A stretch of 64,000 nt of DNA from Allocoleopsis franciscana PCC 7113 (GTDB lineage Bacteria > Cyanobacteriota > Cyanobacteriia > Cyanobacteriales > Coleofasciculaceae): contig NC_019738.1 in NCBI RefSeq assembly GCF_000317515.1, positions 99,501-163,500 on the forward strand, read 5' to 3'. Under the pieces are notes generated by a model. That model ran no database searches and was not told the DNA's origin. It worked only from the letters and a program-made list of their open reading frames with translations. Positions 56,109 through 63,884 of the stretch are shown in pieces. The first letter of the stretch is position 1. Every line of letters starts with the position of its first letter. Made by a program: the position numbers and the translations under genes.

Positions 56109-56133
56109 GGGCTGAGAACCAAATATTCAGCCC
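56109..56133 (-). terminator. terminator-like hairpin upstream of the nirA(1) promoter
   Basis: GGGCTGA / TCAGCCC with an 11-nt loop. On the minus strand the stem runs into CCCTTTTATG. It would stop leftward transcripts before they enter the nirA promoter. Confidence 0.5.
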
Positions 56134-56402
56134 TAAGGTTGATCCCATTAACGTCCCAAAGCTAGATGGAATGTCAAATCCAGCCTTTTGTGGGCTAATT
56201 CGGTAACCAAACACGGGAAAGTAATTTTTTTATTAAGATTTATGAAGAGATTGGTACTCAAGGCGAAGAGGCTGTAAGGGCTTTATCCAAATGGATTGCT
56301 TTTGCCAGGTGAGTGTCACTTCCGAAAGTGTCACGTCCTTGAATCCGATTTCGAGATGGAACGGGATATAGTTACTCTTGTGTGAGGAGATAAAGTTACA
56401 AC

Positions 56403-56451
56403 GAAAAAGCGCTTGGGGTCGAAACACGGCAAGACTCCCAGGCGCTTTTTC
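56403..56451. terminator. bidirectional terminator with a 15-bp stem, no gene upstream on either strand
   Basis: GAAAAAGCGCTTGGG (56403-56417) pairs with CCCAGGCGCTTTTTC (56437-56451) over 15 bp with one G-U pair and a 19-nt loop. A-run and T-run flank the stem, so it can work in both directions. No annotated gene ends at it. Confidence 0.6.
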
Positions 56452-56807
56452 ATGCACACCAATTTTTGGATGACGGCAATCTGCGCTGGCTCCTTCAGAC
56501 TCGCTGACGCTAGCGTCGGCTCTCTATAAATGGGGGTTCATGCCTCTCTTGACAGAGCAGCATAAATATAGACTGAATTTAAATAAGATTTGAATGGTTT
56601 CAATTTCAACACTTATGCGGAGTTTAATTCAGCCTAATTGCTGAATCTTAGGCTGAGAAGTTACTCATAGAATATGAGCCGACAAAAGAAATGTAACCAT
56701 AGATTTTCCCAATATCCATAACTTCTCTACATATATATACACAAGCCATTTAAAAGAGTGTTTAAAGATAAATAGTCCATCTGTCTTATATACCCATCAA
56801 AGCCAAA

Positions 56808-57050
56808 ATGTTTAACCAAACATCAACTTTAGATCAAGACCTCAAGAACACATACTTAATCGTAAGTTGTAGGCAAAGAAAAGCTCAAGAAACATCAGCT
56901 ATTGTCTCAGAAGAAGTTGCCATCATTACCTGTAGCCTCCTGATTGCTGTAATCGCAATCCTGATGCTGATTGTCACCCAGTCGATATATGCTGTGACTT
57001 GGGGTACTGCCACAATTTGGCAACTGGTCAATGGCAAAGGGTTATTCTAA
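56808..57050 (+). CDS. small membrane protein of unknown function
   Basis: 80 residues with a polar N-terminus (1-38, including SCRQRKAQETSAIVSEE) and one strong helix (VAIITCSLLIAVIAILMLIVT, about 38-58), then VTWGTATIWQLVNGKGLF. No family recognised. It is followed after 79 bp by the HEAT-repeat gene on the same strand. Coding is plausible from composition, but no clear ribosome-binding site is seen. Confidence 0.5.
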   Translation: MFNQTSTLDQDLKNTYLIVSCRQRKAQETSAIVSEEVAIITCSLLIAVIAILMLIVTQSIYAVTWGTATIWQLVNGKGLF

Positions 57051-57129
57051 GATGGGGACGAGCTTTAACAACGCGATTTTAGGTTTTGGATTGGGTAGAA
57101 TTAATCTCGCCAAAACCAAAAATTAGATC

Positions 57130-58434
57130 ATGTCAGAGCTTTTAGAACAAGCGACTGCTGCGGCGAATCAGGGAAATTGGTCATTGCTCAATCAATGCTT
57201 ACAGCGTCTGCCATTAGGTACGAACGCTACAAACACGGATGCTGAATCAGCACCGCTCAATGAGACAGATTTAGAGCAAGTCTTAAATTTGGCTTTAGAG
57301 GTTCTCGATGCAGGAGATTTTCGAGAACGCTGGGAGGTGGCTAAGCTGTTTCCCAAACTGGGAGAACGAGCGATCGCACCCCTAATTGAAATTCTAGAAG
57401 ATGACGAAGCACAGATGGAGGCACGCTGGTTTGCCGGTCGCATCTTGGCAGACTTTAACCATCCTACTGTGATTCTTACCTTAGTCAATTTGCTCAAAAC
57501 GGCTGATGATGAAGACTTAGTTGCTATGGCAGCAAGTGCTCTCTCTAGTTTGGGAAACTCAGCCGTTGGCGCTTTGGGGGATCTATTACTTAATCCAGAA
57601 ACCCGGTTGTGGGCAACCACTGCACTCTCCCAAATCCGCCGGCCAGAAATTATTGAACCCTTGCTGAGTGTGGTTCACGATTCCCAAGTTGCAGTCCGTT
57701 CTACAGCGATTGAAGCCCTCAGCAGTTTCCATGACTCCAGAATTCCACCCATTCTACTTGAGGCGTTGAAAGATGATGCAGCCGTGGTGAGAAAGGAAGC
57801 TGTGACGGGTTTAGGCTTGCGATCTGATTTGTGGGCAGAATTAGATTTACTCAATCGTCTCCAACCTTTACTTTATGACTTCAATCGAGACGTTTGCCAG
57901 CAAGCAGCACTTGCATTAGGGCGTTCAAGAACCGATGAGGCGGCTGAGGCGATATTTAAGGTGATTCAGTCCCCAGCAACACCGATTCCTTTACAAATCG
58001 ACTTCATTCGGGCATTGGGCTGGATAGAAACCAGCAAAGCTTTAGATTATTTACAGCAAGCACTGCCAAATGTATCGATGGAAGCTGTGCATGAAATGAT
58101 CACCGTACTGGGACGCATAGAACAACCAGGACTTAAAATCAGAGCGGCTCAGATTCTCCTCGATTTCTTCTATTCAGAACACCCTGCCGCCCAGTCTATT
58201 CCTGTCAGACAAGCCCTGACACAAGCCTGGGGTCATTTGGGAGAACACAGTACCATGGATGCTTTGTTGGAATTATTGGCAGATCCCACAGACAGTGTCA
58301 GACTACATGCGATCGCCGCTTTGAAAAACTTCCCAACGGCACATCAGCAGTTAGAACAGTTAGCCATTGATGAGAACCTAACACCTAACTTAAAACAAGG
58401 AATTGCGATCGCGTTAGCCGAATGGCAAGTTTAG
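57130..58434 (+). CDS. HEAT-repeat protein
   Basis: Soluble all-helical scaffold of 434 aa made of about nine HEAT or PBS-lyase-like repeats. Examples are AIAPLIEILEDDEAQMEARW, LVAMAASALSSLGNSAVGAL, VRSTAIEALSSFHDSRIPPI and VRLHAIAALKNFPTAHQQL. In cyanobacteria such proteins include bilin lyases and general protein-binding scaffolds; no lyase-specific residue can be named here. The ISKra4-like element is inserted 11 bp after its stop, so the gene is intact but its native 3' region is displaced. Confidence 0.85.
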   Translation: MSELLEQATAAANQGNWSLLNQCLQRLPLGTNATNTDAESAPLNETDLEQVLNLALEVLDAGDFRERWEVAKLFPKLGERAIAPLIEILEDDEAQMEARWFAGRILADFNHPTVILTLVNLLKTADDEDLVAMAASALSSLGNSAVGALGDLLLNPETRLWATTALSQIRRPEIIEPLLSVVHDSQVAVRSTAIEALSSFHDSRIPPILLEALKDDAAVVRKEAVTGLGLRSDLWAELDLLNRLQPLLYDFNRDVCQQAALALGRSRTDEAAEAIFKVIQSPATPIPLQIDFIRALGWIETSKALDYLQQALPNVSMEAVHEMITVLGRIEQPGLKIRAAQILLDFFYSEHPAAQSIPVRQALTQAWGHLGEHSTMDALLELLADPTDSVRLHAIAALKNFPTAHQQLEQLAIDENLTPNLKQGIAIALAEWQV

Positions 58435-58484
58435 TGATAGCTGATGGGAGCATCCCAATTGTGCAAAAATAAAGGGACAGCCAT

Positions 58485-58509
58485 TATTCGCGAGTAATAA
58501 TCGCGAATA
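58485..58509. repeat. subterminal palindrome, copy 1
   Basis: TATTCGCGA, loop GTAATAA, TCGCGAATA: a perfect 9-bp stem just inside the left inverted repeat and beyond the 3' end of the passenger gene. Confidence 0.75.
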
Positions 58510-58520
58510 CTTCGGGAGAT

Positions 58521-58931
58521 TCAATCCTGCGGTTTTTCTTCCTCCTGCTCGGCTCCAGAAGTAATATCCAGCAAGCAATCATCTAGGGAACGGATGAGCT
58601 TCTGTATCTCATCGATAACAGAACGCCTAAAAACAGACATGACAGCATCTATATGGTCAGTAGTACCAGCTTTCCCCAGATGCTTGTATTTACTCAACTC
58701 TTCGGAGGTCGCGCATGGGAAGTATGGAGTCGGCACTTGTAATTTGTAGTACCAATATTTCTTATTATTTTGCCGAACTTGATAACGCGCTACCCAAGCC
58801 CCGGATGGAGCCAGCTCACCCTGTTTTAATATTTGTCTTTGTTGTTTTTCTAACGCTGCTATCGCCTTTTTAATACGCTCAAATCGAGCGAGTTTATCTC
58901 GCTCAATATCCTTGGAAGTCTTTCGAGGCAT
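58521..58931 (-). CDS. passenger protein of the ISKra4-like element
   Basis: 136 residues, basic at the N-terminus (MPRKTSKDIERDKLARFERI), then a helical segment (IAALEKQQRQIL) and a YQVRQNNKKYWYYKLQ strand region. An acidic C-terminus ends in EQEEEKPQD. The middle resembles small accessory proteins carried by archaeal and cyanobacterial transposons, with a YRR-type strand followed by YYYKL, but I cannot name a family with confidence. It lies between two copies of the TTCGCGA palindrome and inside the inverted repeats, so it moves with the element. The role is unknown. Confidence 0.6.
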   Translation of the reverse strand: MPRKTSKDIERDKLARFERIKKAIAALEKQQRQILKQGELAPSGAWVARYQVRQNNKKYWYYKLQVPTPYFPCATSEELSKYKHLGKAGTTDHIDAVMSVFRRSVIDEIQKLIRSLDDCLLDITSGAEQEEEKPQD

Positions 58932-58949
58932 AAAGATAAATCCTAATTA

Positions 58950-58970
58950 TTCGCGATTGTAACTCGCGAA
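58950..58970. repeat. subterminal-type palindrome, internal copy 2
   Basis: TTCGCGA, loop TTGTAAC, TCGCGAA in the gap between transposase and passenger gene. It may end the transposase transcript or control the passenger gene, whose ATG is 19 bp away. Confidence 0.7.
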
Positions 58971-59010
58971 AAAAAGCAGCGTGCTTCTTTTCATACTGTT
59001 TTTGGGTTTT

Positions 59011-59865
59011 TTAAGCGCTTGGAGCAAGCTGTCGATTCAGATAAGCGCACCGCAGTTGCAGCATTTGCGGTAAATTTTGGGACTTCCATTGAGCGCCGAC
59101 TATTTGTAGCCGCTTGTCTATCTGTTTGACCGCAGACTCTACAGCTCCCGAAGCAATCGAACTTAATTGTTCGGCTTGAAAGTACATATAATTGACTAAG
59201 CGATGCCTATGTTTACGTAGATAACTTATAAAGTTAGTAGCCCCGACATAGTTAGTTTTCCGGAGTTTACTAATCGCTTCTTCGACCACTCCTTGCCACA
59301 AATCTGCTTCGATTTGTTCTAAAAACTTTTTCGATGCCTGAATTTTATAGAGGTTCTCTTTCAAATGATACCAGTCAAGAATTTCTTGTCGGGTCTGGTC
59401 GTCGGCTATTTGTGCAAATAGGTTCCACACCCCATCGTGTCCATCACCCAAGCAATAAATGGTTCGAGCCAGGTTTTGGCTGTTCACCCAATTAATTAGA
59501 GAAAAATTATCTTGAAAGAAGGCTCCGTAATATATTCCTTGTAGTCGTCCGGTTTTATACTCCTTCCAGTAGGCGGGTTTACCTTTTTCCTGTGAGCGTA
59601 AACGCACTTTCCCACCATCGAGACAAACTTCTGTCAGTTTTTGTTTAATATTAGGTGGCGATAGCTCTACTTTCTGGGCTTGGCGATGATGAGTGCTGTG
59701 ACCTACTTCTACCCCGGTCAAGACTTTCAGGTCATTCTCTGCATCTTGAAATGATTCATTTGCTGCAAGTAATAAACAGCATTTTTCCAGAAGAGGACTT
59801 AACCGTCGATACGGCTCAATTCCTAAACGTGACGCTTGTTTTTGAGTGATTTTTATCCGACCCAC
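59011..59865 (-). CDS. ISKra4-family transposase, main C-terminal part
   Basis: Catalytic part of the transposase: LGIEPYRRLSPLLEKCCLLL, VCLDGGKVRLR (first Asp), YCLGDGHDGVWNL (second Asp), WYHLKEN and SGAVESAVKQIDKR (Glu). The listed start is a GTG at 59865, but the same frame is open and protein-like upstream to about 59937 (GEKTGTESGRIRTIRS). It therefore continues the 59874-60089 frame after a -1 shift at the T8 run. The full product would be about 355 residues, the normal size for the family. Confidence 0.8.
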   Translation of the reverse strand: MGRIKITQKQASRLGIEPYRRLSPLLEKCCLLLAANESFQDAENDLKVLTGVEVGHSTHHRQAQKVELSPPNIKQKLTEVCLDGGKVRLRSQEKGKPAYWKEYKTGRLQGIYYGAFFQDNFSLINWVNSQNLARTIYCLGDGHDGVWNLFAQIADDQTRQEILDWYHLKENLYKIQASKKFLEQIEADLWQGVVEEAISKLRKTNYVGATNFISYLRKHRHRLVNYMYFQAEQLSSIASGAVESAVKQIDKRLQIVGAQWKSQNLPQMLQLRCAYLNRQLAPSA

Positions 59866-59873
59866 ACAACTTC

Positions 59874-60089
59874 TTATCGTTCGGATGCGTCCCGATTCTG
59901 TTCCCGTCTTTTCTCCGATAAAAAAAAGGTTATTTGGGGGCTGACATGTTCTAGCACTTGGTCGCGCACCGCTGTTTCAATACCCTCTAACGTCTCAATT
60001 TTCTCTTGTGGAGTATTTTTATAGAGAATTTTAGCTATCGCCTTGATATGGTCGGCTAAAAGTTTTTTGTCTTCTGGTGTCATTGTCAT
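59874..60089 (-). CDS. ISKra4-family transposase, N-terminal part (frame 1)
   Basis: 71 codons beginning MTMTPEDKKLLADHIKAIAK and running to QITFFLSEKRREQN, then a stop. The first 55 residues match the N-terminus of ISKra4-type transposases. The text after the T8 run (about 59928-59935) is out of frame: shifting -1 gives FFIGEKTGTESG, which continues the family sequence. Either slippage on T8 joins both parts, or a single-base deletion has inactivated the copy. Confidence 0.7.
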   Translation of the reverse strand: MTMTPEDKKLLADHIKAIAKILYKNTPQEKIETLEGIETAVRDQVLEHVSPQITFFLSEKRREQNRDASER

Positions 60090-60149
60090 AAAGAGGCTCC
60101 CTAACTAATTAAATTGTCGCAGTTAGGGCAACATCCGCCTAGTCGGCCT

Positions 60150-60176
60150 TTATTCGCGAGTAAAAATCGCGAATAA
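60150..60176. repeat. subterminal palindrome, copy 3
   Basis: TTATTCGCGA, loop GTAAAAA, TCGCGAATAA: a perfect 10-bp stem just inside the right inverted repeat, upstream of the transposase. Confidence 0.75.
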
Positions 60177-60268
60177 ACTTCCCGTTCTCTTGCCTTCTTG
60201 CAAAATTGGGATGCTCCCTAGCTGATAGGGACAGTAGAACGTCTAATGTCAAAATTTGGCAGCCCACT

Positions 60269-61066
60269 TCAAGCTTGATAAACCAACTTCCAACTTACCA
60301 TTAATAGGATGGAATAAATCACAAAGCGGAGAGTCCGTTGAGGGGTAATTTTGCAGAGCCTAGCACCTACTAATACTCCCGGTACCGTACCCAACCAGAT
60401 CGGTAATACCAAACTCCAGTCAACCGTCCCAAGGCCGAGGTGTCCCAAAGAAGTAAACAGCAACAAAATTGCGGCTTGTGAAATATCTGTACCCACCAAC
60501 TTACGAGAGTCAAGGCGGAAAAAGGCAATCAGCACCAGTGCAAACATCGAACCAGAGGACACACTAGTCAGACCCACCATACTACCTAAAACTGCACCCA
60601 CACTGACACTTTGAAGACGACCCGACTTAGTTTTTAAGTCAAACTTGGGCAGTTCAGGTAACTTTAACTTCGGTATAAACGTCTTGAGCAGTAACTGCGC
60701 CAGTGCTGATACCGTGACCACCAACATCATGGCACCGATCAAGCGGAGCAGGATGTAATCCAGGTTAATCGCTCCTATATGCTTGAGCAGGTATAAAATC
60801 CCAACTCCAGTCAGTGACCCAGGAACACTCCCCAATGCCAGCCATTTGACAACTTGCAGGTCAAGGGTTTGCTGCCGCCAGTGCTTGACGCCGCCGATAA
60901 CCTTCATTAATGTGGCAGCCACCACATCAGAGCTAACTGCAATCGAAGGTGGGACTTGGAACAGGAAAATCAACATCGGAGTGATGAGCGATGCTCCACC
61001 CACTCCCGTTAACCCAACGACGATGCCAACTAAGAAGCTTAAGAACGGTAGTAGTAAATAGTGCAT
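60269..61066 (-). CDS. TauE/SafE (TSUP) family permease
   Basis: Inner-membrane anion permease of the TSUP family, 265 aa with about eight helices. The two conserved halves start LVGIVVGLTGVGGASLITPM and SVGAVLGSMVGLTSVSSGSM. GTDISQAAILLLFTSLGHL and GTVPGVLVGARLCKI complete the pattern. I chose the ATG at 61066 (MHYLLLPFLS); the longer frame needs a TTG and adds 35 unrelated residues. Substrates of the family include sulfite and other sulfur anions; here it is undetermined. A second TauE-DUF1634 pair lies 3 kb away across the ISL3 element. Confidence 0.85.
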   Translation of the reverse strand: MHYLLLPFLSFLVGIVVGLTGVGGASLITPMLIFLFQVPPSIAVSSDVVAATLMKVIGGVKHWRQQTLDLQVVKWLALGSVPGSLTGVGILYLLKHIGAINLDYILLRLIGAMMLVVTVSALAQLLLKTFIPKLKLPELPKFDLKTKSGRLQSVSVGAVLGSMVGLTSVSSGSMFALVLIAFFRLDSRKLVGTDISQAAILLLFTSLGHLGLGTVDWSLVLPIWLGTVPGVLVGARLCKITPQRTLRFVIYSILLMVSWKLVYQA

Positions 61067-61400
61067 AGGGCTGTCCTGTCTGAGAGGGTAAGAGTGTGAA
61101 AACCATATTCCTTGGGATAGATGCGCTTCACACTGGTAGTCTGCTTTAGCGTTTCTGCCAAAACACAGCAACGCCGACGAGCAATGGGTTGGTCGTAGAC
61201 CCAGCCCCTTTGCGCCAATTCACGCCCTTCTCTCCATAACAAAGTTTTGGTGAATTAGATCTACGGTAAGACGATCGGATTACTGTAGAAAAGCTTGATA
61301 AAATATTATGCTGCTTCTGGTCTCATTGGCAAGAATTAGGGGAAGTTCATCAACTCTTGTTATTTTTGAGCCAGAAACTTCATTAAATCTTTAATTTTTT
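61067..61400. other. gap between the TauE gene and the ISL3 element
   Basis: 334 bp with no supported gene. It does not contain the missing 5' part of the LysR gene found on the other side of the element. Nothing else was recognised. Confidence 0.4.
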
Positions 61401-62581
61401 GGTTCTTCAGGATGTAGTATGCTAAACTAACAAATGAAATGCCAGTTAAGCAAACATCTAATTCGATAATTGTCAAAGTTCCGAAACCCATAAGCCGAGC
61501 GCTTAATCAACTTAAGTTTGTTGTTAATCCCCTCCACAACACCGCTAGTCGTTCTGTTATCAAAGTAAGCAATGATCTCATCCAACCAACGGATGATAGT
61601 CTTCTGGCTATCAGGAAAATAGCTTTTCGCTTGCTTCAGCCATCCTCCCAAGTGAAATAATCCGGCTAACCAATGCTGGGTCTGAGTGAAAATTTGGCGA
61701 ATTTGCTCTTTTAATTCATGCATTCTCTTGAGAGTAAGAGATACATTCTTGACTTGAATCAGTTTAACTTTTTGCTGTTCACTTAGGTCGGATTCGTTCT
61801 TGAGCAAGACATATTTACTTTTCTTTAATCCCTCTAACACTGGCGAATGTTCTGCTTTTTCTTCCCGGCATTTTGCGGTTTTTATTAAATCTACTAATAC
61901 TGCACAATAATTCCCCTTCCCTTTAATCAGTGCTATTTCATCAATTCCTAATCTTTTTAAGTCTATAGGTTTGATTTTTAACAGGTCTTTTGATGCGTCT
62001 TTTAACATCCTTTCTATTTCCGCCGTTGTTACCACTCCTTTTTTCGCTACGCTGTGGATATCGTTTTCTAAAACGTCTTGAATTATTTGATTAGCCAACC
62101 GTTTTGTGTACGTTCTTCTTGAACTGACAAATTCTAACTGTTCACTAAACGGTTTCTCACACTTTTCACACTTAAATTGTCGTCTGTTTATTTCTAAAAA
62201 CACTGGCATTTCTCCCCAAGGTAAATCTTTTACTATGTGTCGATGATTTTGGTGTAATCTACGACTTTTTGCTCCACAACGAGGGCAATTACTTTCTTTG
62301 CCAATTAATTCCACCTGTACAATTATGCCAATCCCTTCATGTTGACGATGTGAAATTACTTTTATTCCTTTTATATTCAAGAGTTCTGTCAGCAGCTTTA
62401 TTCTCTTTTTTGTGGCCATCTCACTATCTATGCGTTCAATCCCTGTTTTGACGGTTTATAGTTAATAGGATATGACCTTCTTTGTCAATACCGACAACCA
62501 CTTGGTTGACTTTCTTTCGCATTTATTCATCTTTATTGACTTATTTAGCTATTGATTTAGCATACTGACTCATGAAGAACC
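61401..62581 (-). mobile_element. ISL3-family insertion sequence, probably defective
   Basis: Imperfect 24-bp inverted repeats, GGTTCTTCA...AGTATGCTA, lie at 61401-61424 and (complement) 62558-62581; the start GGTTCTTC is typical of ISL3. The element is 1181 bp, shorter than a usual ISL3 element because its transposase lacks an internal part. The flanking octamers (AATTTTTT and GAAACTCT) differ, so no target duplication remains. Confidence 0.8.
61427..62419 (-). CDS. ISL3-family transposase with internal deletion
   Basis: 330 aa against about 400 for the family. It keeps the N-terminal zinc ribbon (CPRCGAKSRRLHQNH and FKCEKCEKPF), the HTH region, the first catalytic Asp in LGIDEIALIKGKGNYCAVLVD, and the C-terminal LLKNESDL, TTSGVVEGINNKLKLIKR and YGFRNFDNYRIRCLL. 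After VLVDL the text jumps to IKTAKCREEKAEHSPVLEG, skipping the roughly 75-residue block that normally holds the second catalytic Asp (D-M-W-type) and FDRFHV. The frame is kept, but the product is very probably inactive. Confidence 0.8.
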   Translation of the reverse strand: MATKKRIKLLTELLNIKGIKVISHRQHEGIGIIVQVELIGKESNCPRCGAKSRRLHQNHRHIVKDLPWGEMPVFLEINRRQFKCEKCEKPFSEQLEFVSSRRTYTKRLANQIIQDVLENDIHSVAKKGVVTTAEIERMLKDASKDLLKIKPIDLKRLGIDEIALIKGKGNYCAVLVDLIKTAKCREEKAEHSPVLEGLKKSKYVLLKNESDLSEQQKVKLIQVKNVSLTLKRMHELKEQIRQIFTQTQHWLAGLFHLGGWLKQAKSYFPDSQKTIIRWLDEIIAYFDNRTTSGVVEGINNKLKLIKRSAYGFRNFDNYRIRCLLNWHFIC

Positions 62582-63380
62582 GAAACTCTTTCATCGGATT
62601 GGTCGCCACATTGAAATAACTGAGGCTGGAAAGTTATTACAAGCAGAAGCCCAAAAAATTATCGACCAAGTCGCTTTGACAGAGCGGGGTTTACAGGAAT
62701 TAAATAATCTCCAAAGAGGTGAATTAAAATTAGGTTCGAGTCTCACAATTGGCAACTATTGGTTGCCGGATAAGATTAGCCAATTTAAGCACAAACATCC
62801 TGGAATTTCAGTCCATTGTACACTCGCTAATACGGAAGAAATATGTGAAGGGACGGCGACGGGACTGTTTGATTTAGGCTTAGTGGAAGGAGAGGTTAAA
62901 CCAGCCGTTAAAAATATTCTAGAAGAAGATAGTGTAGGGGGCGATCGCTTAGTGATTATTGTAGGTCAATCTCACCCTTGGTTTCCGCAGGGAGAGGTTG
63001 CCCTGACCGAACTTTATCACACCGATTGGGTGATGCGAGAAGCAGGTTCTGGAACTCAACAAAGATTTGAGCAAGCCCTGCAAAATTGGGGAATTATGCC
63101 CTCGGATTTGAATACTGTTTTAGTCTTGCACAGTGGCGAAATGGTCAAAGCCGTCATTGAAAGCAGTGTTGGTGCAGCCGCCATTTCTGAATTGATGGTC
63201 AAAAAAGAACTCCAGCTTGATAGCCTGCGTGCAATTCAAGTTAAAGACCATAGAAATGGCGCTGCTGTGACGTTGGAAATCGTGCGTCCTTTTTTGAAAC
63301 TGAAGCATCAACGACGTTTTCAAACTCGTCTTTCAAAAGCTTTTGAACAGATGTTGACTTTCGGGACGCACTCTCAATAA
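62582..63380 (+). pseudogene. LysR-type regulator lacking its DNA-binding domain
   Basis: The frame reads KLFHRIGRHIEITEAGKLLQAEAQKIID directly from the edge of the ISL3 element, then the full effector domain (LKLGSSLTIGNYWLPDKISQF, GLFDLGLVEGEV, MREAGSGTQQRFEQALQNWG, SSVGAAAISELMV). The first 55 or so residues, the winged HTH, are missing and are not found left of the element. A possible TTG start at 62676 gives a 234-residue effector-only product. The type resembles CysL/CbbR-like regulators. It lies among TauE/SafE genes, which such a regulator may have controlled. Confidence 0.8.
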
Positions 63381-63419
63381 TTGAAAAAAATGTTTAGGAT
63401 GTAAACATCGTGATACATC

Positions 63420-63881
63420 CTAAACATAGGCTCCTATCATGCTGTAAATCAGCGCCATGAGTACACACAAAGTGACAATAATATAAGTAAAATCCCGTTG
63501 TCGTAGAAATACCAAAAAGGAAAATATAACTCGTGCGATCGGTGTGGCAATCAGTATCAGTAGTCCAAGTTGAATTAAGCCACGCCGACTTCCAGAAAAA
63601 ACCGCTTTCAGCACACCCTCTGGAGAACAAAATTCAGAAGGCGTTCCTTGAAAAAACCGATAGTCAGCCGGTTCAGTCCCGTGGCGAATTAAGTACAAAA
63701 TGCCGCCCAAGAAAACGATGGCGCTAGCGAGAAGAACCCCGTATTTGAGTAAATTACTGATAAATTCCTCCAAATGGCGATCGCTCTTGGCGTTGTGCGG
63801 CGTGCAATCACTAGATAGAGGGGTAAGGTTACTCTCGCTCTCAACTTGTTCCTCATTCGCTAACTTCCCTAATGGATACAC
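63420..63881 (-). CDS. DUF1634 membrane protein
   Basis: 153 aa: a polar N-terminus, then three helices (LLKYGVLLASAIVFLGGILYL; LIQLGLLILIATPIARVIFSFLVF; FTYIIVTLCVLMALIYSMIGAY). The pattern and the PARV-like IATPIARV block match DUF1634, a family nearly always found beside TauE/SafE permeases. The GTG at 63881 starts 3 bp after the stop of the upstream TauE gene, so the two are tightly coupled. It may be a partner subunit of the permease; the function is unproven. Confidence 0.85.
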   Translation of the reverse strand: MYPLGKLANEEQVESESNLTPLSSDCTPHNAKSDRHLEEFISNLLKYGVLLASAIVFLGGILYLIRHGTEPADYRFFQGTPSEFCSPEGVLKAVFSGSRRGLIQLGLLILIATPIARVIFSFLVFLRQRDFTYIIVTLCVLMALIYSMIGAYV

Positions 63882-63884
63882 TCT

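Larger units (their letters stand above)
55918..56807. other. intergenic region upstream of nirA(1)
   Basis: 890 bp without a supported gene. It holds the NtcA promoter (56008-56049) and two terminator-like hairpins (56109-56133 and 56403-56451). It also holds a GTGTCACTTCCGAAAGTGTC motif at about 56312-56331 that combines a direct and an inverted repeat. The unexplained terminators raise the chance of a small RNA here. Confidence 0.5.
58438..60226 (-). mobile_element. ISKra4-like insertion sequence with 8-bp target duplication
   Basis: The element spans 58446-60218 (1773 bp). Ends are inverted repeats beginning GGGAGCATCCCAATT, then G or T, then TGCAA. The target octamer TAGCTGAT is repeated exactly at 58438-58445 and 60219-60226, which proves a clean transposition. 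Inside are a passenger gene (58521-58931), the transposase in two frames (59011-60089), and three copies of a TTCGCGA / TCGCGAA palindrome (58485-58509, 58950-58970, 60150-60176). Confidence 0.88.

Noticed and set aside
56011-56457. minus-strand frames of 67 and 74 codons near the nirA promoter
   Set aside because: They overlap the NtcA promoter or the hairpins and have no family-like sequence.
62582-63380. LysR gene as ntcB, the nitrate-locus activator
   Set aside because: The sequence type is closer to CysL/CbbR-like regulators, it is truncated, and it lies among TauE/DUF1634 genes.
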